A stretch of DNA of 64,000 bases from Leptobrachium leishanense (Eukaryota; Chordata; Amphibia; Anura; Megophryidae), in NCBI GenBank assembly GCA_009667805.1, contig CM019072.1, positions 38,991,519 to 39,055,518 of the forward strand, written 5' to 3'. Position numbers and translations under genes: made by a program. Positions 10,942 to 64,000 of the stretch are shown here, piece by piece (position 1 is the stretch's first letter; each line of letters starts with the position of its first letter). The notes under the pieces are model-generated. The model had not been told where the DNA came from. It searched no databases and saw only the letters and a list, made by a program, of their open reading frames with translations.

Positions 10942-11470
10942 GTGTGCGTTAAATTCCGATTCGCAGCGCATGCTTACTGTACTTACCGCGTCCTTTACTT
11001 AACATGGGGAGCACTAGAGATCACTTGTGTTATTGTAACCAACAGATCGATTGGTCCAGGCGCTAATTTCTACACGGACGCTAATCGTAAAAATTTACCT
11101 ACTGCTCAACCCTGGTGTTAACTGACGGAAAAGCAAAAAAAAAAGTCAAAGGTCCCTGCCCAAAATTAACAGGCAATTGAAAGGAATGCAGCGCTGATGT
11201 AGATTACATGAAAAAGATGCATTGTATAGTAAAACCGCCATGTGCGAAGCCCATAGGATTCAATGTAAAAAATATAGCTTTTTTTTTTTTTATTCAAGCG
11301 TTTATTTTTTTTAATCCACAGCAAAAAAAGCCGTTTTATTTATTGAATTTTCAGAATTTATTAGGTATTTTTCTGGATTTTATTTAGGCGAAATTTGGGT
11401 TTCCATTTTTTTTTTATTTTAAAAAGACCAGGCTTTTTTTTACTCTCCTTAGCCGGCTGCAGGCGTATGT

Positions 11471-11903
11471 TAAGGCTAGGGTCAGACGAACGCATTTTTC
11501 ACGTTGTCCGTGAAAAAGTGCGTTCGAACGAATGGACGTATTTTTTCACAGAATACGCAATAGCGGTCATACGATGCGCATTTTCGTCCGTGATTTTGTA
11601 CGGATCATCAATAAAACACTTTTTGCGTCTGGACGTTATGTTGGCCGGACGTGTGCAGCGTCTGACGTCTCCCAATCACGCAAACACGCCGCTATGCGGC
11701 CGCAGCGCACTCTGTACGTCAGTAGTAGCGGTTTGACGTTCTCGAAAAAATGCGTTCGTTTGCCACTTGCGTTGCACGGACGAACTTTCGTGCGGCCATT
11801 CGTTGTATGTTCCCCGGCATTGGACGTCATTTGCTGCTAGCACGGCCGTGATTTTGTGCGGCTAAACGCACGTTAAAACTGCTTTCGTCTGACCTTAGCC
11901 TTA
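11471..11903. mobile_element. GGGTCAGACG-family MITE, copy 3 (subfamily B)
   Basis: It begins TAAGGCTAGGGTCAGACGAA and ends GACCTTAGCCTTA. The interior runs in the opposite orientation to copies 2 and 5: CACGTTGTCCGTGAAAAAGTG comes first and TTTGCTGCTAGCACGG last. The 530 bases between copies 2 and 3 are non-genic with poly-T and poly-A runs. Confidence 0.85.
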
Positions 11904-11970
11904 GAGACCTGAAACCTTCCCTCATATGTTGGTACAGTAGCTCAACAGACTAATGTTAGTAAGAAAGAGG

Positions 11971-12508
11971 TCTTAGGATAGATTCCCAACAGAGTTCAAA
12001 ATCCTTATCCTTACCTACAAAACCCTCACTAACTCAGCTCCCCACTACCTGTCCTCACTAATCACCAAATACACCCCAGCCCGCTCCCTAAGGTCAAACA
12101 GCGACCTGCGCCTAGCTTCTCCCCGCATCACCTCTTCCCATGATAGACTGCAGGACTTCACACGCGCAGCCCCCATTCTCTGGAACGCTATCCCTCGTAC
12201 GGTCAGACTTTCCCCTAATTTCTCTTCCTTCAAACGCTCCCTTAAAACATTCCTATTTAGGGAAGCCTACCACCCAACTCACTGACGCAACCATCAATCA
12301 CTCTCACCTTGCAGTCCTCTCCTCCTGTTTCCAACCCCAACCCCTCTAGATTGTGAGTTCCTACGGGAATAGGGCCTCATCCCCTCTTGTACTGTTTGTC
12401 AAATGTTGTTCAATGTATTGTAACCAGTCTATACTGTGCCTATTGTACCACGCTGCGGAATATGCTGGCGCTTTATAAATAAAGAATAATAATAATAATA
12501 ATAATAAC
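11971..12508 (+). mobile_element. L2-like LINE 3' end
   Basis: An uninterrupted frame up to a stop at 12283-12285 reads like the C-terminus of an L2-clade reverse transcriptase protein: ILILTYKTLTNSAPHYL, YTPARSLRSNSDLRL, APILWNAIPRTVR, SFKRSLKTFLFREAYHPTH. A short 3' UTR follows (GATTGTGAGTTCCTACGGG, GGCGCTTTATAAATAAAG) and a terminal (AAT)n tail, typical of L2 3' ends. It is strongly 5'-truncated. The frame is intact for about 100 codons, so the insertion may be fairly young. Confidence 0.85.
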
Positions 12509-12926
12509 AGAGCCATTTGTAATTCTTCTCTTTTTTTATAATGCCGCTATTGTTATAAGATTTTATAATGAATAATAGTAGCATTATAATGATATTATGA
12601 TTAATTGAATAAAACAAAGCTTGTTAAATTTATTTATTAATAATAATAATAATAATATTATAATGCTATTATCCGTAATACAATCTTATAATACTAATAG
12701 CAGCATTATAAATATCTAATATATAAGGCATAAGAAGATGTTAAATAAAAAAAAATAAAAAGGGTCCTAATGGGATTCAATCCTTAGACCTCTTCCTTGC
12801 TAACAAGGTGTGTTAGCCTGTTGAGCTGTTGTGCCAACATATGAGGAGGGAAGGTTTCAGGCTCTTATCATACACCTGTAGCCAGCCAAGGAGAGCTGCA
12901 ACCTTACCCGAGGTAGGCGAACTCAA
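12509..12926. repeat. AT-rich region with (AAT)n microsatellites
   Basis: Several (AAT)n and ATTATAATG tracts lie at about 12560-12720, after the L2 tail. No gene is seen. Confidence 0.6.
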
Positions 12927-13132
12927 GCGGTTTTATATACAATGCATCTTTTCACATTTCCCTACACACGGCAGTTTCACTATACAATGCCCTTTTTATG
13001 TTTCCCTACACACAGCGGTTTTTACTATACAATGCATATTTTCACGTTTCCCTGAAGCATGGCGGTTTTACTATACAATGCACCTTTTCATGTTTCCCCG
13101 AAGCACAGTGGTTTTACTATACAATGCATTAG
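12927..13132. repeat. Minisatellite, 45-46 bp unit, about 4.5 copies
   Basis: The block GGTTTTACTATACAATGCA recurs with spacing of 45, 46 and 46 bases (ACTATACAATGC at 12979, 13024, 13070 and 13116, with an earlier variant at 12935). Each is followed by TTTTCACGTTTCCC-like sequence. A 139-codon open frame through it is a by-product of the repeat. Confidence 0.85.
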
Positions 13133-13769
13133 CGTTGGTTCTCAGCCTGGGTCTTAGTGTTTCCATAGTGTGCGCTAAACAACCTTGTACATGGACTACC
13201 ATAGACAAGGTGATCTGTTGGTGGCTTGTCAGGCGCTACCTTTTATAGACTCGTGCTAGATTTTTCATGTAGCGTTGGCGTTTTAGATCACACCAGGTGA
13301 TAGAGTCCCTGCACTTTTATATTGTCCCTGTTACAGCTCACATAAATCAGTTAGTGCATCATTGTTTCAAATCTGGCAGATTCTCCAAAATCTGGTTTTG
13401 TGACATTGTACAGTTTGTAGCCATGGAGACCAAAATGACCAAACCGTGTATATATTTTACAGTGGAAAGTGTATGGGTATGTCAGCATTTTGTACCGAAT
13501 TTACATTCAACTTAATATTTTTCTTTTTTTTTTCACACACACACACGACATAGTATTGACATGAAATTTGATATAGGTATATTCGATATAGATATTTTCT
13601 GGTGCTGGAAAAGGGAATAATCTGACTTTCTCTCTTGAGAGCATCACATCTTTTGCATAGTTTTCTTTGGCCCTTTTGAAATTATAGGCAAAGGAGACTC
13701 TAGAATTATTAAGGTCTTTGTGAAATGTTACAAAATGTCACACTCCTTATACTGAGGGTTCTCAGTTCT

Positions 13770-13975
13770 AGGGTTATTCACAAAATCAGCGAATGTTCGG
13801 TGCATTGTGTGCTTTGGTGCTTCCATTTTGCCAAAAGTACAGTGAATTTACTATTCACCATAGAGTGGCGAAGATGGAGTCGCCAAAGCCCTACGAAAGC
13901 CCCACCATGTTTCACTGTTAATTCGCCATACGGTGAAATTCGGTGGCAAGTTTGGCGCTTAGTGAATAATCCCTT
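13770..13975. mobile_element. MITE with GGGTTATTCA-type ends
   Basis: It starts AGGGTTATTCACAAAATCAG and ends TGAATAATCCCT. It has interior ATTCGCC and CGGTG words in inverted arrangement (TTCGGTGCATTG against CGGTGAAATTCGG). It belongs to the loose group with 36615-37498, 39911-40690 and 50791-50969. Flanking stretches 13133-13769 and 13976-14345 show nothing recognisable. Confidence 0.55.
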
Positions 13976-14345
13976 AGAAATATAGTTGTGAATCCCATTA
14001 AATCTTTATTAAAGGCAGACTCGCAAAGATCATTTGGTAGTTGGGATTAAGTGTTTGTAGTAGTGAATTTGTGTGGGATGTCATGGTCGGGAATACAGCG
14101 CTATTTATTCCAAATTATTCAACGCCTCTCATTGCACTTGCATTTAGAGACCCTGTCAGGGACCTGGAGTGTCCAACTGATCCAACTCTCTGACTGCTGT
14201 CAGAGCAGAAGATGAGAAGGGAGGATATAATGCTGGAAATAGCTGAGTATATTTAAAGATACTTCTAGGTAAAAACAAGTAGGGGGATGTGGGGTCAGGA
14301 GGTGTTTATATTAACCTCCTCCATGATACCACGATCCCTTTTTTA

Positions 14346-15189
14346 TAGAGATGTGCATGGCTGAAAAATTTGTTTTGTTTTGTTTCTTTTAGTTTTAAAA
14401 TAATTTTGTTTTCGGATTTTCTTTGCTAATTTCGTTACGTTTCGATTCGAAATTTCATATTGATTCGAATTGATATATCAAATTATCAATTCAATAGTTA
14501 ATATATCAATTCGATAGCTGATATCAATTCGAATTTCAGATCACTAAATAAAACCCCAATTAATCAAATTTTGCTGTTAAAAGACAAGCTAGGGTTAAAT
14601 ATTAAACTGTGTCACAGATTTAGTATTTGAGTCAAATTATACAGTGAAACGAAATTAATTTGCTTCATAAAGTCATTTGCTAACTATTGTATTGTAAGTT
14701 GAGATCAATTCGATAGTTAATATCAAATTCAATTCAATTGTTTTTTCCACCATAGTTTTCAATGTTAAAAAATCCCCGTTTTTAATAAATATTTCTTAAA
14801 CCATTTATAATTTTCAATTGCAGCAAACCAAAAAGCCATTTTTTATATTGCTGAACGCACACAGACTGTAAGAACATAATTCAGCTGCGTGCGTTCAGCA
14901 AAGAAAAACAGACCTCATTATTACATTTAAAATAAGTTAGGAAACCTAAACTTTCACCCAAAAAATTCCCAAATCGTTTTGTTCTGGTTTTTTCAGCATT
15001 TCGTATCATTTGCATTCCGTTTTATTTTGTTTAGGTCCCATAATGAAATTTTGTTTGTGCTGGAACTTTGATTCTGGATTTTGTCATTTCGGGCGGCCGA
15101 TATTCCGTTTCGGAAATGCTTCCAAAAGAACGAAAATGGTAAATTTCGTACGAAATTCAATTCGGAATGAAACGATTTGCACATCCCTA
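14346..15189. mobile_element. hAT-like non-autonomous element (TAGAGATGTGCA ends)
   Basis: TAGAGATGTGCATGG at the left mirrors TTTGCACATCCCTA at the right. The flanks are CTTTTTTA and CTTTTTTTT, compatible with an 8-bp target duplication in a homopolymer. The interior is very AT-rich with repeated ATTCGAA and TTCGATAG words. It has no transposase. Short open frames within it are not considered coding. Confidence 0.65.
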
Positions 15190-15540
15190 CTTTTTTTTAC
15201 CCCAGAGGACCCTTTTAAATTCTTGCATGCTGGGTATCACTAAAACCCATGCTTGTCTGCATATTAAAATGTATAAGGTTGTGCATATCAAACGAGCAGA
15301 TAAGAAAACAAAATTGATTTGTTTATTATCAAACCAATTGAAAAAAATCTTAAAGATTTTTCCTTCTAATATTTATTTGTAATTTTAGTAATTTTATTTT
15401 TAGTAAGAAACTATTTTCTCCATGGCGCCAAAATTTCTTACACATAAGCATTGTGCTAATTGTGTAGACGTAGTGATACTCAATAGAAACACTGCTAGGC
15501 ACATTAGACAAGGTCTCCCATAGATAGCTGCAGATATTAC

Positions 15541-58228
<42,688 letters not shown>

Positions 58229-59551
58229 CTATGAATACAAACATTTTGTAAGTTGCATCATCTCTTCCTGATATTAACTCAAATGAGATGTAAGATAAAT
58301 ACAGACACTGAGCTATCCGAGCATGCGCGACGCACAGAATCTCCAGGACCTTGCCGTACCTGAACGATAAATAGGTTGGACATTCCACATTTTGTAAGTT
58401 AATTTCGCTCTTATTCATGTTGAAACCCTACACCTGCTCCCCATTTCATTTTTTACATTGCGAAATCGGATTGTGTTCAATTCAGCCTGTCTCTTTTCAT
58501 TTCCCTTCAACGTTTCTGGTCAATATCTAAACATTAAAGAATCAATTCTTTTTTTACTAGTCTAAGGATACAATTGAAATTATCAGCAAGGAATGTCAAG
58601 TGATACTTTCTACAGATCTGTCCTTTACGAACTGAAAAATATGACTTCTGAATCTGACTCTAGAGCATTATATCATGTTAAGATAAATGTTAAATGGATA
58701 AACATTACGATAACATCAAGCAAGAAGTAGAATACAAAGAGGTTTTTGAGCAATCTGCTAGATCAGGGTATAAATGTTACTCTTATCTCTCACGTACGCA
58801 CAACATTATCACAAATAAGCTGCAAATAATACAAGCCTTCCCCCGCAACTAATTTCTCATTATCTCTGCTGGAGCTGGTAGATCCAATAAAAATATTATG
58901 TACAGATCTTGACTGAAGTGGGAGCTGGTTTATTAGTTTTTAACTGACAATACAATGATCTGCTGAACCGTTTAACATGACAAGCACATTATTGATGCAT
59001 ATCGACTCATAAAACATAAGCCAACTATACAAAGAAGGTAGGAGTTCAATAGGATTGTAATAAATCCCTGCTGTGCTTTTAGAAATGTTCTGCTACGCAT
59101 ACATAATACATGGCTTGAGATCAGAGGTCAAGTGGAGGTCCACCACAATTTTAGAGGAGGGGGCTTGATCCCATTGTGATGATATATCAAAAAGCTGCAA
59201 TACCTCACACACAGTTTTACAAAAATATCTGTATTTTAGGATGTTTCCAGGTCTGAGCACTTTGAGAATACATGGGATTTAAAAAATCTATATTTGCTAA
59301 AGGAATGGTTTTCCCATACATAAAGAAGCGCTGCAGCTGCTATAGCTTCTCCAAATCTTTTTTTATGAGAGGAATAATGGGTGGAGAAAAATCTTGGTGG
59401 ATTCTACACTTAATTTTTTTCTTAAGGTCTGACTACTGATGGCGAACCTCACAATGCAAGGACATTAAACATTTGGACCGTTTGAAGAAGGAGGACGAGA
59501 ACACTTGCCAGGCCGAACACAGCAGTGCTTCCCTCTATGTAAAGGTATCTA
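58229..59551. other. necab2 intron (5' side), nothing recognised
   Basis: I looked for an EF-hand exon on the minus strand and did not find one here or further right. Confidence 0.35.
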
Positions 59552-61195
<1,644 letters not shown>

Positions 61196-61412
61196 TAAAT
61201 GGTACTTTTCAAGATACTATCACAATAAAATCAACCAAAATAAAGAATGAACTAAAAGACAGTAGAATTGGTAAAAGATTAATTAAAACTGTGCATTATT
61301 AAACCAATAGAAGTAACAGTCCCTCAAACTCCTGTACTAGACATGTCAAAGATGACCCAGAAATTCTTAAGGGTTCAATAGCATATAAATTATCCCTAGA
61401 ATTTTTCCCTCA

Positions 61413-61440
<28 letters not shown>
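61196..61440. other. Short unassigned stretch ending in (AAT)n
   Basis: A plain (AAT)n microsatellite at about 61417-61442 abuts the 5' truncation point of the LINE. Confidence 0.5.
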
Positions 61441-61443
<3 letters not shown>

Positions 61444-63074
61444 GGAAGGTATGTAGAAGAGGATAAAAGTCTCGCTGACTGCCTCAATGAATATTTTTGT
61501 TCAGTCTTTGCAGAAGAAAAGGAAAGAAAGGGACCTCAGTTAGGAGGAAACACTAAAGAGACATTTACATATCAGTTTACAGAGGAGGAGGTTCTACAGC
61601 AGCTGTCTAAAGTAAAGACAAATAAGTCAATGGGGCCTGATGGGATCCACCCTAAAATATTAAAAGAGCTCAGTGATGTAATAGCAAAACCGTTAACAGA
61701 TTTATTTAACCAATCCTTGCAAACGGGAGTCGTCCCAGAAGACTGGAAATTAGCAAATGTTGTGCCCATTTACAAGAAGGGTAGTAGGGAGGAATCGGGG
61801 ATCTATAGGCCAGTTAGTCTTACGTCAGTAGTGGGGAAATTAATGGAAACCATGTTAAAGGAAAGGATTGTTGAACATCTAAAAACACATAGATTACAGG
61901 ATCAGAAACAACATGGGTTTACCCCAGGGAGATCATGCCAAACTAATCTTATTGATTTTTTTGATTGGGTAACAAAAATAATAGATACAGGTGGTGCAGT
62001 AGACATTGCTTATTTAGATTTCAGTAAGGCTTTTGATACTGTTCCGCATAGAAGGCTTATCAATAAATTGCAATCTTTGAGCTTGGATTCCAATATTGTT
62101 GAATGGATTAGGCAGTGGCTGAGTGACAGGCAACAGAGGGTTGTGGTAAATGGAGTTTATTCGGCGCAAGGTCTTATTACCAGTGGGGTACCTCAGGGGT
62201 CAGTACTTGGACCCATTCTCTTTAATATTTTTATTAGTGATATTGCAGAAGGTATTAATGGAAAAGTATGTCTTTTTGCTGATGACACAAAGATTTGCAA
62301 CAGGGTTGACGCTCCTGGAGGGATCAGCCAAATGACAAGTGATTTAGGTAAACTAAAAAAATGGTCGGAGTTGTGGCAATTGAGTTTTAATGTGGATAAG
62401 TGCACCTGGGACGTAAAAACCCAAGGGCTGAATATAGAATATTTGATACAGTCCTAACCTCAACATCTGAGGGTTGGGATTTAGGGGTTATTATTTCAGA
62501 GGATCTAAGGGTAAGTAGTCAATGTAATAAAGCAGCAGGAAATGCTAGCAGAATGCTTGGTTGTGTAGGGAGAGGTATTAGCAGTAGGTAAAGGGAAGTG
62601 CTCATGCCACTGTACAGAGCACTGGTGAGACCTCACTTGGAGTACTGTGTGCAGTACTGGAGACCGTATCTCCAGAAGGATATAGACATCTTAGAGAGAG
62701 TTCAGAGAAGGGCTACTAAAATGGTGTACGGCTTGAAGGAGAAAAGTTACCAGGAAAGGCTTAATGATCTTAACATGTACAGCTTGGAAAAAAGACGAGA
62801 CAGCGGTGATATGATAGAAACATTTAAATACGTAAAGGGAATCCACAAGGTAGAGGAAGGGAGTATATTTAAAAGGAAACAAAGTAGCAAAACAAGAGGA
62901 CATAGTCTTAGAGTAGAGGGGCAAAGGTTTAAAAGTAACATCAGGAAGCATTATTTTACTGAGAGGGTCGTGGATACATGGAACAGCCTTCCAGTTGAAA
63001 TGGTAGAGGCCAAAACAGTAATTGAATTTAAGCAAGCATGGGATAGGCATAAGGCTATCCTAAATAAAAGATAA
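61441..63074 (+). pseudogene. CR1-like reverse transcriptase ORF, nearly intact
   Basis: The order of motifs is KVKTNKSMGPDGIHPKILKE, YRPVSLTSVVGKLMET, HGFTPGRSCQTNLIDFFDW, YLDFSKAFDTVPHRRL, SGVPQGSVLGPILFNIFISD and VCLFADDTKICN (catalytic Asp pair), the thumb at KKWSELWQLSFNVDK, then a frameshift near 62400. The second frame has WDLGVIISEDLRVSSQCNK to a TAA or TAG near 62590. The last frame gives LYRALVRPHLEYCVQYWRPY, MYSLEKRRDSGDMIETFKYV, HSLRVEGQRFKSNIRKHYFT and TWNSLPVEM. The upstream endonuclease is missing. Confidence 0.92.
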
Positions 63075-63148
63075 ATCCAGGTAAAGTATCCATGTAATTG
63101 GGCAGACTAGATGGGCCGAAAGGTTCTTATCTGCCGACATTTTTCTAA
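61441..63148 (+). mobile_element. CR1-like LINE, 5'-truncated
   Basis: It contains most of the reverse transcriptase region plus a full C-terminal domain and 3' UTR. It ends GATGGGCCGAAAGGTTCTTA, CTGCCGACATTTTTCTA. The 3' repeat unit TTTCTATG is reduced to one partial copy here and followed by an ATAATAATATTATT tail. The 5' end begins in an (AAT)n tract. Other copies of the same 3' end are at 4365 and 53552, and of the RT at 18268. Confidence 0.9.
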
Positions 63149-64000
63149 TAATAATATTATTTTTTAAGAGACTACTAGATAGATATGCAGATAGAAAGCT
63201 TTTGATCAGTTTATATATATGCTTCCCTATGTTCCCATTGATTTATTTTATTTAATCTAGCACAATTTTAATTTAAAGGGACACTATCACTTGCATAAAC
63301 TGTAAATAGATTACTTGCGCGTTACAAATAAAACGACATTATAAAACATATGCTGTTTTTTTTGTTAGTTTGAAGTTATTGTCCGTGTGGAGGAAAAATA
63401 AAATTAGGTATTAATTCTCCTGTTTCCATTTTGTGCATTTTTCCCATGATGCAGCATTTACCAAAATCTAATGGTGAGTTTTACTTTGTGGCTGTGCTTT
63501 ATCTTATACAGTATTTAATAGTTAGTAGTGAGGCGTAGGAGGGAATGTTTAGATAAGGCAGCAGGGTGGTGTAATGTATTATGCAGGTCACTCCAGATAA
63601 GTGGGGCAAAAGGAGCAATTTTATGAAATTGGGTCAAATTACACACGGAGATCTTCCTTTTAGACTTCTTAAAAAAAATCTCCTCATTGCCTAGCAACCA
63701 TTCTAGCCTTAGTTGAGGGGGGGGGAGGAAAAAGAGTTTTAATTGGACGCTGTTGGAGTCTATCTATATTGGTATTAAGTTAACAGATCTTGCAAAATAA
63801 ACACAAATATAGTAGTTAACAAGTTTTTTGTCCAAATAAAATGAGATATATTTATAGGTCAATAACCCTTCAGCAAGGTATAAGTCAGCAACCTAACAAA
63901 GGGCAGGAAGAAAAAGGCATGTTACCACCAGTCCTTGAAATAGCCAGGTCCCATGATAAAGGAGAAAAATACAACATAAGACTAAGTATCAAATAGCAAA
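63149..64000. other. necab2 intron (5' side), nothing recognised
   Basis: No exon or element end is recognised. A short poly-G run lies near 63717-63725. Confidence 0.35.

Noticed and set aside
12829..13248. 139-codon open frame
   Set aside because: It is produced by the 45-bp minisatellite and shows repeat-unit periodicity.

Overview
This is vertebrate nuclear DNA, most likely from an amphibian (probably a frog) with a large, transposon-rich genome. The reasons are one spliced vertebrate gene with introns of 4 to 13 kb and dense Tc1/mariner, hAT, piggyBac-like, CR1/L2-like and Penelope-like repeats. The species call is inference. There are no operons, and I saw no tRNA, rRNA or CRISPR array. 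Bases 1 to about 1082 are a degenerate CCCTAA-type telomere-like array. It reads in the orientation expected at a left chromosome end, so the window is probably subtelomeric.

The only host gene I can support is necab2, on the minus strand. Seven consecutive internal or 3' coding exons lie between 58228 and 15541. They encode the NECAB homology region, a coiled-coil segment and most of the C-terminal ABM-like domain. All splice sites are GT-AG and every exon phase fits its neighbour. The EF-hand exons should lie to the right, outside the window. The short terminal coding exon should lie left of 15541, but I did not find it.

The rest is mobile DNA. Left part (1-15 kb): telomere-like array, a hairpin element with a hammerhead motif, a Tc1 element carrying a solo-LTR-like insert and a CR1 fragment, a piggyBac-like MITE, three copies of one MITE family, an L2 3' end and a 45-bp minisatellite. 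Middle (15-45 kb, inside necab2 introns): hAT MITEs with 8-bp target duplications, a CR1 fragment, a Penelope-like element with a GIY-YIG domain, a second copy of the same Tc1 family holding a piggyBac-like element, a hAT element holding a minisatellite, and a Tc1 element broken by a Penelope-type end. Right part (45-64 kb): two copies of a second Tc1 family, a fold-back mariner, a hAT-in-hAT nest, two more MITEs of the left-end family, a fold-back element with two outward-facing hammerhead motifs, and a nearly complete CR1-like reverse transcriptase ORF.

The most interesting signal is a series of about ten hammerhead-ribozyme-like motifs scattered across the window. They share a CTGANGA-like box, stem II, GAAA, a very short stem III and a complementary stem I. 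One lies about 0.9 kb beyond the end of a Penelope-like coding remnant, on the same strand. Hammerheads with very short stem III are established for Penelope-like elements, so the simplest reading is several diverged families of Penelope-like termini. Two of these units are arranged as large inverted repeats.
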